DNA of 64,000 nt from Lucinisca nassula (lineage: Eukaryota > Mollusca > Bivalvia > Lucinida > Lucinidae), in contig OY757026.1 in assembly GCA_963580285.1 (NCBI GenBank), positions 45,749,431 to 45,813,430 of the forward strand. Direction: 5' to 3'. Below are positions 1 through 10,689 of this stretch, piece by piece. The translations under genes and the position numbers were made by a program. Under the pieces are notes generated by a model that was not told where the DNA came from, did no database searches, and saw only the letters and a program-made list of their open reading frames with translations. Position 1 is the stretch's first letter. The number at the start of each line of letters is the position of its first letter.

Positions 1-866
1 CAAGAATTGGCAGCTACTAGTAGGGATATGTGTGCTAATTTGTTCGTGATGTCATTTCACGTCATTTCGAGTCAGTCAGTCAACAACTTCGCAGGCGTAT
101 AAATTGGCGAATCAAAAACAATCGTGGGATGATACGGGGAATCAGTGACCTTCTTTATACGAGGGACACCGATAAACAAATTATTGATCTACCGACACTT
201 TAGCGAGAATAGTATGCATTCTTAACCAATCTCTTACATAAAGTGTTATGATATAGTTCTTGCTATGGGATGATTTTGAACCAGTTTTAACCTGTGTGAA
301 TAGTCCATCATTCTTTTTTTACCTTTGAGCGTTTGGGTTGTTTTTAGCTCACCAATGCCGAAGGCTCCGGGTTAGCTTATAAGATAGGCAGTTGTCTGTC
401 GGCGTCGTCGTCGTATGCCTGGCGTCAACATTTTAAACGACATCTCTTCAGAAGCCACTGGACCGATTGGGCCCAAATTTCATTCGTAGCATCATTTGGC
501 TGGGGGATTGAAAAGGGCTCGGTTCACAAATGCCAGTTAAACTGCCCTGTAAATTCCTATGTGAGCAACCTGTTCAATACAAAATAACCTTCTAATTTTT
601 GTAAACTATGACCTCTTGTGTCTCCGAAAATGTATGAAATAATCATCAAAACTGCCAATATCTGAATGAAAATTATGTAAAAATAGACACAGTCTACACC
701 AAAATCGAACATTTTCTCCATATTTATCATAAAGAAATCAAGAAAAAAATATGAAGACCTACATGCGACACGATGATTTTTTGTTGAAAGCTCCGAAACT
801 ACAAGAAAAACATTTTCTTACATGCTTTTCAATGAATGATAGAGATTTATCAGTGAAATATAAATC
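1..866. other. AT-rich stretch, nothing recognised
   Basis: No ORF with family resemblance, tandem repeat or transposon end was recognised here. The short ORF at 751-981 looks like chance coding in AT-rich DNA. Confidence 0.5.
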
Positions 867-868
867 GA

Positions 869-897
869 TATTTTCACTGTTTCAAACAGTGAAAATA
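869..897. repeat. Short perfect hairpin
   Basis: Two 14-base arms (869-882 and 884-897) are exact reverse complements around a single C. It could form a small cruciform. No role is evident. Confidence 0.7.
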
Positions 898-1041
898 CGA
901 TTTTTTATTTTTCACTGTTTGGGACTACTTTTTTCTTCAAATCTAACTCTAATTTCAATTTTATCTTTGTCAGATAACTGAACAATACTGAAATGTGTTC
1001 TAATTGACGCATAGCCCGTTCATGTGTGACGGGGACGTTAC

Positions 1042-1067
1042 TGACGTCATTTATGACGCTGACGTCA
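1042..1067. promoter_or_regulatory. Pair of CRE-like octamers
   Basis: Two perfect TGACGTCA palindromes lie at 1042-1049 and 1060-1067, start to start 18 bases apart. This is the consensus CREB/ATF site. No promoter or transcript is recognisable next to them, so function is unproven. Confidence 0.35.
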
Positions 1068-1336
1068 CGTCTTTTGTCGCGCGACGTTAGACTTGCCAGC
1101 AACTTCTTTGGAAAACTACTCTCTCAATTATTTCATTAATCATTCATAATAATACCATCCCAGGCCATTTCTCAGGTGCAAACTTTTAGTGTACACCAAA
1201 TAGTATACCCACTAAACACGATGGACACCACTAAATTGACGCGAAACGAACAGGAACAAAGATAATTTTCTCCGAATGTGAGCGACACCATTAAAGACGC
1301 TAAATATTGCCTTTTGAAGCATGTAAGAAACAGAAA

Positions 1337-1486
1337 ATTTGATTTTTTCAGTGCAAGATCAAATTTTATTTCACTCATGAACACCAAAACTGCTATTTTC
1401 ACTCGTGGCTACGCCACTCGTGAAAATAACAGTTTTGGTGTTCATTCGATGAAATAAAATTCGATCTTACACTGAAAAAATCAAAT
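1337..1486. repeat. 150 bp foldback (palindromic) element
   Basis: The segment folds on itself around GGCTACGCC near 1408-1414. Each arm is about 70 bases with only scattered mismatches; both carry the GAACACCAAAACTG motif or its complement. A near full-length palindrome of this size is typical of a foldback or MITE remnant. No transposase ORF or clear target-site duplication was found. Confidence 0.7.
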
Positions 1487-1998
1487 ATCCTCTATTGATT
1501 AAATTTCCAAGCTGTCGAAGATGTGCATTCATTGTTAAATTAAAGGAAATGCAACCTACCCCGTTCCTTATTTGTACGAGGCTCGAGCTGTCTTTACTGC
1601 CAACCAGCCAAACTTTAGGAGAAAAAAAATGGATCAAGATCAAGGCAAAGAAAATGAGATCCATTAGAAGGTTTTGCTTATGATGTTTTTTTTCTAACGC
1701 TATTGCTTGTCAAAAAAAATCACGGTATTTTGGCAAGAACACGCCGTTAACCAAACAAGGGACATTACTTTTACTGCAAGTCGCTGTGCGTCATTGGTTA
1801 CGGATAAGAGACTTGATTCAATGTTACAAGTTCAAAATAGGTTTGCCGGACAACAGAGCCATTTACTATGCATATTTTTAAAGTTTATAGATCCTTGACA
1901 TTCATAAAGGGTACAGTGACAGACGATTTTGATTCTTTACTATGACAGCTACCTCACGTCTTTATCAATAATCATCTTAGTATTAGAACCGATATAAG
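1487..1998. other. No feature recognised
   Basis: Short overlapping ORFs on both strands have no family resemblance. Nothing else was seen. Confidence 0.4.
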
Positions 1999-2088
1999 TC
2001 ACAATGGCCTAATGGTTACATACTTCGGTTAGCATCTAAAAGGCCCCAGTTTCGATCCCCACTCCCGACAATTTTTTTTTTTTTTTTC
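1999..2088 (+). repeat. tRNA-derived SINE or tRNA pseudogene
   Basis: A pol III A-box-like segment (TGGCCTAATGGTTACA, 2005-2020) is followed about 30 bases later by a B-box-like segment (GTTTCGATCCC, 2049-2059) and a long T run (2071-2088). Order and spacing fit a tRNA-derived head. The acceptor stem is not convincing, so it is called a SINE head or pseudogene rather than a working tRNA. Confidence 0.6.
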
Positions 2089-2167
2089 ATTTTTTTAAAC
2101 TACTGTAATGCTTTGAAAAACACTTTTTATGCTTGGACTATTCTTTTCATTTTCTACTGTTGCTTTT

Positions 2168-2207
2168 ATCTCGGACCCATCAATACCAGTATTGGTGGGT
2201 CCGAGAT
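2168..2207. repeat. Hairpin ATCTCGGACCCA / TGGGTCCGAGAT
   Basis: The arms 2168-2186 and 2190-2207 pair with one mismatch around a short loop. An AT-rich tail follows. There is no gene next to it, so a terminator role is not supported. Confidence 0.6.
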
Positions 2208-2396
2208 TTTATATATATTTTTAATTATTACCATGCTACTAAATGGGGGAGTTTTATGAATGCATTATGTTTCTCAAATGACAAAAAAAAAAAAAAAAAA
2301 AAAAAAAAACATCGACCTCATCAGCATGAGAACAATACTTTTGAGATGTTTTCTTAAATAGTCTACTGCAAGAAGCAGAGCTTAAGCGACCGCACA

Positions 2397-2612
2397 TAAG
2401 TACAGGTAACTGTCTGTCCAGGCAAGCTGGTGCTAGTTGGACCATTCATGCATATAAACCCATTGGTTTCATTGGGCAGCAGGGCTGTGGGTGTCATTGC
2501 ATCTCACAGTCGGGTAAAAGTCTCACAACGTTATTAGCAACGTCTCCAAAATGCCCTAAATAGGGGTGATGTGGACATTAAACCTCAATTCAAACAAACA
2601 AGTCGTCAGCAG
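2397..2612 (+). repeat. SINE-B fragment (3' half)
   Basis: This matches the 3' half of a dispersed family seen about ten times here. It has the TCCAAAATG block followed by a degenerate GACGTTAAACCTCAAAT block and a CAAACAAACA tail. The 5' part seen at 42118 is missing. A 27-base A run (2283-2309) lies upstream. Confidence 0.6.
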
Positions 2613-2848
2613 ACCACATCAATAAGTTATGACAGCAAGTTAGTATACGATGCCCTGCTTGTTGAACCCGTGTTTTTAAAAAGACAAAGGGCAAAAAGAT
2701 GCTCGTATGATAAATTCCATGTGTGATAATGTAAGTAACTCAATAAACTGGATTCTGGGTTGAAGTTAATTCAAATGCGGGAATACGGAGATGGAAATTA
2801 TTGTCATATATAAAATAAATTCATGTATAAAATGTCGTATTTGATAAC

Positions 2849-2953
<105 letters not shown>

Positions 2954-2969
2954 AATGAATACCAAGTGC

Positions 2970-3137
2970 AACGGTTATGGATAAATACCACTTCTACAGC
3001 CTTGCTGTTGGAGCCAGCTCTTTTAGCGACGCGGGTAGAGCGGTTGGCTTATTCACGAAGTTAAGCAACGGATATCACGGTTAGTACCTGGATGGGCGAC
3101 CGTATTGCTTGACTTCGTGGACGACCCGGCTAACGCT
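2970..3137 (+). repeat. tRNA/5S-like repeat unit, copy 1
   Basis: The unit carries an A-box-like stretch (GGGTAGAGCGGTTGGCTTAT, 3032-3051) and then a segment resembling 5S rRNA: CGAAGTTAAGCAAC (near the 5S A box) and CGGTTAGTACCTGGATGGG (5S C-box region) through 3102. Instead of the 5S 3' end it continues with TTGCTTGACTTCGTGG, which pairs with the 5S-like A-box side and closes a stem. Best read as a chimeric pol III-derived repeat, not a 5S gene. Confidence 0.55.
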
Positions 3138-3251
3138 ACATTGGTGGCAGCGGTGGGAGCCGCTGGTTTGTTACATAGGCTCCGCCCTCGGGTTTAGCCT
3201 TGTGAGGCATGTGTGACTTGGGACGAAGTCAAAAGATGAGGGGGAGAACTG

Positions 3252-3411
3252 TAACGGTTATGGATAAATCCCACTTCTACAGCCTTGTCGTAGGAGCCGG
3301 CTCTTTTAGCGACGCAGGTAGAGCGGTTGGCTTATTCACGAAGTTAGGCAACGGTTAGTACCTGGATGGGTGACCGTGTTGCTTGACTTCGTGGACGACC
3401 CGGCTAACGCT
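3252..3411 (+). repeat. tRNA/5S-like repeat unit, copy 2
   Basis: A direct repeat of the unit at 2970-3137, starting with the same ACGGTTATGGATAAAT block and ending with the same GACGACCCGGCTAACGC block. It lacks about 10 bases between the two 5S-like boxes. It abuts a CR1-like RT remnant. Confidence 0.55.
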
Positions 3412-3419
3412 TCGCAAGA

Positions 3420-3680
3420 AAAGGACCGGCCCAAGGTCTGAACCCTGGGGGACACCAGATAAAACCGTGACTGAATCAGAAGTACAACTTATTGTCAGTG
3501 TCCGGAGAGCCATGTGTAGATCCTCTTAGCCGATTGTTGAACAATTTATACAATAGTATTCCGTGAGGTACGTTGTCGAGGGCCTTGGCGAAGTCTATGG
3601 TGATCATGTCAACCTGTTTGTGGCACGGTGTTTGATTATATCATTGTAAAATTGAGCTAATTGAGTTTCGCAATACCTCT
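3420..3680 (-). pseudogene. CR1/L2-like reverse transcriptase remnant
   Basis: Reading the minus strand from 3607 gives DFAKALDNVPHGILLYKL, the RT motif A pattern of CR1/L2/Jockey-type non-LTR retrotransposons (D-x-x-KA-x-D-x-VPH). Further along, in another frame, SGVPQGSDLGPVLFL is RT motif B. The two are one base out of register, so at least one frameshift separates them. The fragment covers only the palm core; neither the endonuclease nor the catalytic ADD box is present. It is a dead, truncated copy. Confidence 0.7.
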
Positions 3681-4076
3681 AACTTCGGAAAACATGTTGA
3701 CATTCAGCAAGAATGCTCTCAAAGGTTAGGTGCTTGTTGATGTTGCTAACTAATATATGCTCCAGGGTTTTGCAACAGGGGTTTCCAGCCATAAAAAGAA
3801 CATAAGAAGAAGCGCACAGCCCTGATTTTACAATGACATTTAACAATCGAATGTATGTTCGGTAAAGGAAGAAAATACAAGCATCTCAGTTGTATTTCAG
3901 CAAAATATGTCCGAAATGCCAGATAATCCTGCAGTGTATACGGCATTTATTAGCTTTCTGTGTAATTGAAGTAAGATATATATTATTGCATTGAAACATT
4001 TTTGAAGTTAATGATTTTTCATTAATTTTTTCCTTCTTTCTTTCTTACTTAATGTAGCGTAAAGTCAAAAGTTCCT
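3681..4076. other. No feature recognised
   Basis: AT-rich sequence with one short ORF on the minus strand (3746-3946) that resembles nothing known. Confidence 0.4.
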
Positions 4077-4352
4077 GCAACAAGAGGCCTATGGGCCACT
4101 ATGCTCACCAGAGCTCAGATGAGCCACTATGCTCACCAGAGTTCAGGTGAGTACTGCTCACCGAAAGCCATCTGTTTTATCAAGCAGAGGCAGACCCCAG
4201 CCAAGCACACTTCAGATGAAATTTGAACCCATTCGACCCAGTGACTTCAGAGATGTTATTTGAATGTGCTGGCACCAGATGGCATATGATAATGGACAAA
4301 TGCCCATCCTATAAGTTCCCCCAGCAGCCTTCAGCTCTGGTCAGATAAAAAA
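4077..4352 (+). mobile_element. AAGAGGCC-ended non-autonomous element, short copy
   Basis: It begins ACAAGAGGCCTATGGGCCAC with GCTCACCAGAG and ends with CAGCTCTGGTCAGATAAAA, so its two ends are loosely inverted (CTCTGGTGAGC type). The same ends recur at 7031-7061, 9541-9590, 23704-24327, 26869-26899 and 37379-37440. No coding capacity. The family is common in bivalve genomes; assignment to a transposon class is open. Confidence 0.55.
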
Positions 4353-4388
4353 ACAACAACAACCAAACCTGTTATGACTAATATGGTT

Positions 4389-6573
4389 AACCAGTGCTTC
4401 AGCTGAAGTGCACGACCCGCCGGATGCTTTTAGCTTTATGAGTGTTACCATATATGGGTATGGCGGCCATTTTGGTCATGTGACCTGGACCTAAAACGGT
4501 TCCCCCAATAAATGCGCCTTATCGTAAGGAGCAAAAATATATCTTATACTTTAGCCGTGTGGCGGCCGTAAAACGTCTCCCCGTACATCAACCATAGTGC
4601 AGTTGATATTTTACTTTTGGTCCTTTGAGATCAGCGTGAATATTCTGAGAAATCAGAAATAAATTATTGGTTTAGACTCGTATTCTAGACAGGTTTTTTA
4701 TTATTTAGACTCCATTTTGATTTATATCAGTCTCTGAATCGACTGCCTATTCGAAATTCGCAAAATTGCAGTATGTTTCCTCTGGCTTTCTTTGCCGGGT
4801 CATTACAGGGTCACTGATGAGGCTTTGAAAAATCGATTTAAGACCCCCAGTGGAAATCTTCCACTGACCGTTCCAAGGCGGCTCTTCTGTGGCGATTTAT
4901 TCATGTTGTTGTTTGTTACTTACTGTGTGTATCACTTGTGTCTTTTAATTTTGGATGGCCATATGGCCATTTTGTGGGAAAGTAACTGTCCATATGGCCT
5001 TCCTTTGTTTAGGTTTCCATTATGGTCTGGTCGCTTAATGTTTGTATTTCTTTCCCTTTGGTGTCTTTTATGGATGGAGTAAGCTAATTGTATCAATTCC
5101 TGATCTTTGTTTTACTTCTACTTTGTTAGCCTAAACTACGTAGTATGACATATCTTCTTTCTTATGAGTGTTTTCATTACTCTTAAAGGAACTCATTTTT
5201 GATTTTTATTTAGTACTGTATTCTGAATCGTTTGCAGGATAAAATGCATTCTCACTTTTCCAATACAAAAGCATATGTGTCAAAGTTTGACCTAGGCACA
5301 AAGAAGGTCAAGGTCAACCCAGGGTCACCATTTTAGCAATTATGATGGGCCTACGTCCCAGATGTTATTTATCAAGTTTCGTGGAAATCTGCCCAGTGGT
5401 TCTGGAGAAGACTATTTTTTGAAGGGTTTTTACCATATATAGCTTGGCGGCCGTTTTGGTCATGTGACCTGGACCCCATGAGCAAATTTTGGTTTCCCCC
5501 ATCCCATAGAGGCTCCATATGAAATTTGACTTTAATCGGCCCAACGGTTGCCGAGGAGAAGCAGTTCGAAAATTTTCACATTTTTCGCCTCGGCGAGGCT
5601 ATACTGAATGGAATGTAATATTTCGCAAGTTCATTGGTTAGATCTCATTGATGTCTATCAGTATGCCAAAATTGTTTAAATATTCCAACAAAAGCATATG
5701 TGTCAAAGTTTGACCTGGGCACAAAGACGGTCAAGATCAACCCAGGATCACCATTTTAGCAATTTATGATGGGCCTACGTCCCAGATGCTATTTATCAAG
5801 TTTCGTGGAAATCTGTCCAGTGGTTCTGGAGAAGACTATTTTGAAGGGTTTTTACCATATATGGCTTGGCGGCAGTTTTGGTCATGTGACCTGGACCCTA
5901 TGAGCAAAATTGGGTTTCCCCCATCCCATAGAGGCTCCATATGAAATTTGACCTCAATCGGCCCAACGGTTTCCGAGGAGAAGCAGTTCGAAAATGTTCA
6001 CATTTTTCGCCTCGGCGAGGCTATACTAAACGGAATGTAATATTTCGCAAGTGCATTGGTTAGAACTCATTGATATATAACAGTATGCCAAAACTTGTTT
6101 AAATATTCCAAGCGGTTAAGTCACTATCACCAATTTTCACAAACGGGTTACGGACGGACAGACAGACAGACCATATATGGCTTGGCGGCCATTTTGGTCA
6201 TGTGAGCTGGACCCCATGAGCAAATTTTGGTTTCCCCCATCCCATAGAGGCTCCATATGAAATTTGACTTCAATCGGCCCAACGGTTTCCGAGGAGAAGC
6301 AGTTCGAAAATTTTCACATTTTTCGCCTCGGCGAGGCTATACTAAATGGAATGTAATATTTCGCAAGTTCATTGGTTAGATCTCATTGATATCTATCAGT
6401 ATGCCAAGCACTGTTTAAATAATCCAAGCGGTTAAGTCACTATCACCATTTTTCACAAACGGGTTACGGACGGACAGACAGACTGACAGACTGACAGAAT
6501 GACACGTTGATTTTAGGGCACTCTTAGAAATCAACCGCCTTCAGTCGGTCGCTTTTTCTGCGTGTCGTGCAAT
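4389..6573 (+). mobile_element. Pearl-like array element, copy 1
   Basis: A near match to 59524-61384. Both start AACCAGTGCTTCAGCTGAAG and then TGCACGACCCGC (4409-4420), and both end in the inverted motif (GCGTGTCGTGCA here, 6560-6571). Near the right end is a small hairpin around ACCGCCTTCAGTCGGT. Inside are about 430 bp repeats containing TTGGCGGCCATTTTGGTCAT (near 5450, 5875, 6180) and a GGACGGACAGACAGAC tract. This architecture resembles oyster pearl elements and Helentron-associated HINEs. No ORF. Repeat A interrupts it. Confidence 0.65.
4828..5122 (+). mobile_element. Repeat A copy, strongly 5'-truncated
   Basis: This matches only the last ~300 bases of repeat A, starting at AATCGATTTAAG and ending at the shared 3' end TTTGTTTTACTTCTACTT. 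It includes the CAGTGGAAATCTTCCACTG hairpin. The ORF at 4792-5082 is an accidental reading of this 3' region. Confidence 0.75.
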
Positions 6574-6659
6574 ATTTCTATAGTCTCAGATTTATGTAGC
6601 ATGTGGTTGCTGAGGAGCCCAATGTTATAAAGCGTATAGAGCATTCTATGGTTTCTGAG

Positions 6660-6698
6660 GAGATGCTTATTTATTTATTTATTTATTTATTTATTTCC
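6660..6698. repeat. TTTA microsatellite
   Basis: About eight to nine tandem TTTA units interrupted only at the edges. Confidence 0.85.
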
Positions 6699-7030
6699 GT
6701 GTTCATGGCAGCCAATAAAAAAGAGCAGCAGCCTAAAAACATATGCCAAATAGAACATGACTTAAGGAACATTTCTATGAAAGTTTTGTCACCGTATCTG
6801 CAATGACTTGGTAGTTAATACAGTTTTTCATTTTTCTAACTCAAGTTGCCATAGCAACCAACTAATGAGCCAAATGTCATAAAAAACATAACCTTTCAAT
6901 CCCCCAATCCAAGGATTTTACAGATGCAATTTGGACCCGATCGGCGCAGTGGCTTTAGAAGAATTGTGGTTAGAAAGTTTCGACGGAAGACAGCCGACGA
7001 CGGACAATTACCTATCCTCCTATATGCGGC

Positions 7031-7061
7031 ATAGAGGCCTTTGGTTCTGGTGAGCGTAAAA
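7031..7061 (+). mobile_element. AAGAGGCC-family right terminus
   Basis: ATAGAGGCCTTTGGTTCTGG followed by TGAGCGTAAAA matches the right end of the family, preceded by the GACGACGGACAATTACC tract usual for it. It may close a shell that opened near 4077 and was later invaded. Confidence 0.5.
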
Positions 7062-7117
7062 TACTTTTACTTGAAGAAAAAGGACCTGGTATATAATAAA
7101 CGCATTATAACTATGTC

Positions 7118-7203
7118 AACTTGATCTGCCGTTCATTATCGCATCTCGTAATCTTTCATCAAGAAAGAGCCACACAACTTGATACAGTGCGGCAGATCAA
7201 GTT
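7118..7203. repeat. 13 bp inverted repeat around a 60-base loop
   Basis: AACTTGATCTGCC (7118-7130) and GGCAGATCAAGTT (7191-7203) are exact reverse complements. Possibly the ends of a tiny foldback element; no target duplication seen. Confidence 0.55.
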
Positions 7204-7724
7204 ATGTTGTATTAATGTGTATTTATTGAACATGTAAACCCGTTCGTTACCATGGCAACATAAATTTTAATGATATGTTGTTCCATATAAATTGTTGCAG
7301 AACCTGGAATGCATCTTCCTAGTAATTACAAATATTTGTGTTATATTTGTATGTTTTCTGACCACACACTGGATAAAATTTAATCAAACACGAAGTTTTC
7401 ACCTGATGTTCTTTTGTTGCTATAGCAACCATACTACATAAGCTTGGAGCTTATTGTTGCCGTTTTTTAAATTACCACGCCATATACTGTTAACACAAAA
7501 GATTTTAACAATTTCTGAAACAGGGCCATTTTTGGCCTTTCGTGAACCAAGCCCTTTATGTTTTTATGAAGATTCGCTCTTTGGTTTGGTTGCTATGGCA
7601 ACTTAGAGTTTCCATAGACATGTAATGGGGGAAAATTGAAAAATTGTATTGACTGCGAAGGCATTGCAGATAAATTGACAGAATCTTTGTAGAAATGTTC
7701 CTTGAGTAAACTTCTCTCAGCCAT

Positions 7725-8106
7725 ATGCTTCTATGGCAACCTGAGGTCCCCCAGGTTGTGCCGGGGTCATGCCCCATCCCGTCCACTTCTTAAAAGGCCA
7801 TGTATCTCAGAAACCATTCGGATCCCCACCCCTTAACCATATATATTCTTGTTTCTTATGATTATGATAAGACGCTTTCAGTGATAGCAACCTAGGTGTC
7901 TCACAGGTTGTGTCGGGGCAATGCCCCACCCACTTCACTTCACAAAAGATCAACTATCTGAGAAAATCATCAGAGCCCAACCCCTCAGCCAAATATATTC
8001 ATGTTCCTTTTAAAACAGATTCAGTGACACCAACCTGGAGGTTCCCAGGGGTGACTTGTGTCATTCGCCACCCCTCCACTTCCTAAAAAGTCATATATCA
8101 CGGAAA
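7725..8106. repeat. Degenerate ~150 bp tandem array, left part
   Basis: Units share CCCCACCCCTTAACCATATA, GATAAGACGCTTTCAGTGAT, a GGTTGTG(C/T)CGGGG block and CACTTC. They are diverged, and the array resumes at 8923 after a repeat A insertion. Confidence 0.6.
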
Positions 8107-8922
8107 CGGGTCTATCGGAACCCGAATTTTATGGTGACTTAGTATATAAATTCAGAAAAATATATAACCGCAATGACTTCAGCACCCAATTTCGTAAAAT
8201 CATTCTTCGATATAAAAAGATTGGGTACAACATGGATATTATACGACAGACTGCATGCATGGTAGTTAACCCAATCACGGTTGGCGACTTTGCTTCCCTC
8301 TTTAATTGCACGCCGGTGGGTCAGGCCTCAGATTCTATGACGGCTCCAACGTAAAGGCTTATTGAAAATTAAAGAGATAATGTTGGTTGGTGCCTGATGC
8401 TCTGTCTCTGGTCGGGCTTATCGGAGTCTAACTGTTGGTTTTCTTTTGCTCCAGCATTTCAGTGGTTTCTTGCTGTCGAGTCCTCACCGTTGTCTCACCT
8501 CTATGGTTCTTTGATTTCTGTGTTCACGGAGATGTTGCACTGATGAGTTAGGAGGCCTTCATGCAGACTGAACAAATTATTTGTCTAAATCGCGACGGAA
8601 GTAAGGGCGAGGATTGTGGCCACGTAAAATCGATTTAAGCCCCCCAGTGGAAATCTTCCACTGACCGTTCCAAGGCGGCTCTTCTGTGGCGATTTATTTA
8701 TGTTGTTGTTTGTTACTTACTGTGTGTATCACTTGTGTCTTTTAATTTTGGATGGCCATATGGCCATTTTGTGGGAAAGTAACTGTCCATATGGCCTTCC
8801 TTTGTTTAGGTTTCCATTATGGTCTGGTCGCTTAATGTTTGTATTTCTTTCCCTTTGGTGTCTTTTATGGATGGTGTAAGTTAATTGTATCAATTCCTGA
8901 TCTTTGTTTTACTTCTACTTCA
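8107..8922 (+). mobile_element. Repeat A copy with partial ORF
   Basis: Inserted inside the ~150 bp array. The 5' part (8107-8354) encodes GLSEPEFYGDLVYKFRK... and ends in ASLFNCTPVGQASDSMTAPT before a stop at 8354. About 570 bases of non-coding 3' region follow, with a CAGTGGAAATCTTCCACTG hairpin and the family's fixed 3' end. Compared with 11449-12301 its 5' end is cut at GLSEPEF. The protein has no motif I can name; it looks like the C-terminus of a longer retroelement protein. Variable 5' ends with one fixed 3' end indicate target-primed reverse transcription. Confidence 0.7.
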
Positions 8923-9440
8923 CATCCCCACCCCTGAACCATATATATTCTTGGTCCTTATGATAAGACCCATACAGTAACAACAATATTGGGTTTTCCT
9001 GGGATCTGCTGCAGCCATGCCCCAGCCCCTTCACTGCTCAACTCATTTTGTACCGGAACCGCCAAAACGGGTATCCTGGAAAACAGCGCAGTCCAGATCA
9101 GACGCCGCGTTCTTACGCCGCAGAACGCGGCGTCTGATAATGGCCTACACTGTTTGAAAACAAAACCAGCCATTTTCCAAATAAATTTTGAAGAAAACAC
9201 AACCTGACACCCCTAAAATTTGAAGTGAACTCCTGCTATATATCAGGAGGAAGATTCCATTTGGTACAAAAAGGGTTTCAAAGGTCTTATATCTTAGGAA
9301 CCGTTCAGGTCCCAACTCCTTAACACATATATAATCTTGTTCCTTACGATATGACGCCTTTAGTGTTAGCAACCCGGGATCCGTTAAGTCCATGTTTCTC
9401 CTCCTCCACTTCATAAAATGCCTAGTATGTCAAATATTGA
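8923..9440. repeat. Degenerate ~150 bp tandem array, right part
   Basis: This continues the array interrupted at 8106. CCCCACCCCTGAACCATATA and TCCTTATGATAAGACCC repeat in register, and a further unit near 9295-9420 ends the array. A hairpin-G copy (9081-9154) is embedded. Confidence 0.6.
9081..9154. repeat. Hairpin-G copy
   Basis: A foldback of ~74 bases: AAACAG...CAGATCAGACGCCGCGTTCT pairs with AGAACGCGGCGTCTGATAAT...CTGTTT. Related copies lie at 39674-39740, 44025-44096 and 48443-48510. Confidence 0.7.
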
Positions 9441-9540
9441 GTCCACATAGGTGCTCATTTTGTACTATAGGCTCGTTGGGGGAGACTTTATACTTGGTAG
9501 ATTAAAATCATATAAGGTTAAAATACATGGCTGCCAGTGG

Positions 9541-9590
9541 CTGCCTGTGCTCTGGTGAGCATAGTGAGCATGGGCCTCTTGTTTCCGGTT
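9541..9590 (-). mobile_element. AAGAGGCC-family left terminus, reversed
   Basis: CTCTGGTGAGCATAGTGAGC and GGGCCTCTTGTTT are the reverse complement of the start seen at 4077. It may be the end of the array-bearing element at 7725-9440. Confidence 0.5.
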
Positions 9591-10221
9591 ATCATCATTT
9601 TGATAATGAACGCAGTTGAAATGGAAAACTATATATAGGTATTCCAAACACAGGACAGCGTTCATAAAATAATATGTCGGCATCCTGGATTTTGACAAAA
9701 TTCAAACCTATTGGCCCAGGGAGTTGTAAACGACCTGATGCACTATTGCTTTTGGGCTTTGGCCCCAGCAAAAGTGCTTAAGGACTTACATAACACATCG
9801 GGACTATAGGTAACAGAGATTGAATAACTGTTTATAATGGAGTAGGAGTACGCAAACTGGACTGTATGTAATATACACCGTCTGTATCCACTCTTGGGGT
9901 TAAGGCGAAAATGTAAGAAAGAAAGACATTTTTCACTTACGGAATTATTTAAGAAAAGGTCATATCTAATAAAATGTGAATGTCGTCATCAGATAGCGCT
10001 CTGCACTGACCTGTCGTATACGGGGATTCCGGATATCTACTATTTAAAGTGTTTTCCTAGGAAAATTCTAATTTTCTATATAAGCGTGTGCTAAATTAAG
10101 ATTTCGGTATAAATCTGTAAGACATACACAGCTGGTAAAATTTTAGAAACAAAACAAGTTTGGTTAATTGCATATTGGATCAAATGGGCCCCGTCAAGCG
10201 ATTTTGGTACTTATCGCCTAT
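9591..10221. other. Mostly unrecognised; one hairpin-array relative
   Basis: GTAAACGACCTGATGCACTA near 9726-9745 resembles one arm of the hairpin unit tandemly repeated at 55275-55830. The rest shows nothing recognisable. Confidence 0.4.
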
Positions 10222-10287
10222 GCGAGCAGCGAAGGTTCAGGCGAGCCTGCGCATCCGCGCAGTCTCACCAGAACCTTCGGTGCTCGC
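10222..10287. repeat. GC-richer hairpin
   Basis: GCGAGCAGCGAAGGTTC (10222-10238) pairs with GAACCTTCGGTGCTCGC (10271-10287) with one mismatch. The loop contains GCCTGCGCATCCGCGCAGT, a motif that recurs reversed in the hairpin at 57075-57140. Confidence 0.65.
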
Positions 10288-10689
10288 TCATACAAGCAGT
10301 GAATCAAGAGGAACCTTCAGACAGAAATCCCTATCCCTGGCCCCTCTGAATGGCTGGGAATGCGCAGTTAAAATTTGTAATGACGGAATGGTCGAAGACA
10401 CAAATTCGCTTGTCGGGGCTCAAATGACGTGCGTTGTCTGCTAGTTACCTTTTTTACGAATCCTTATGTCCAGCCTGTGCATGATAGTGATGTGTTATAT
10501 TAGACAGGCCAATCTTCGAAGTATATGACATGGGCAGACAATGGTTAAATATTATTTTCTATTGTTAAGTCTTCAGTGTTAATAGTCGCAATGATTAAAA
10601 AACTTGGATTAGCCGGAACCCTTCCGAATATTATTACACGCTCGAGGATCATGCTTTCAAAATGAATAGTAAATACAGGGTTAGTGTCT
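10288..10689. other. No feature recognised
   Basis: The ORF at 10160-10444 spans the hairpin and shows no protein family signature. Confidence 0.4.

Noticed and set aside
1999..2070. A functional tRNA gene
   Set aside because: A and B boxes are present, but the acceptor stem and anticodon arm do not pair convincingly by eye, and a long T run follows, as in SINEs.
2133..2357. ORF ending in a poly-lysine run
   Set aside because: The lysines come from a 27-base A run and the rest is AT-rich noise.
3052..3102. A genuine 5S rRNA gene
   Set aside because: Only the internal control regions match. The 5' and 3' thirds are missing or replaced by a complement, and there is no terminator.
10160..10444. 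94 aa ORF containing a GC-rich hairpin
   Set aside because: The hairpin accounts for the composition and no domain is visible.
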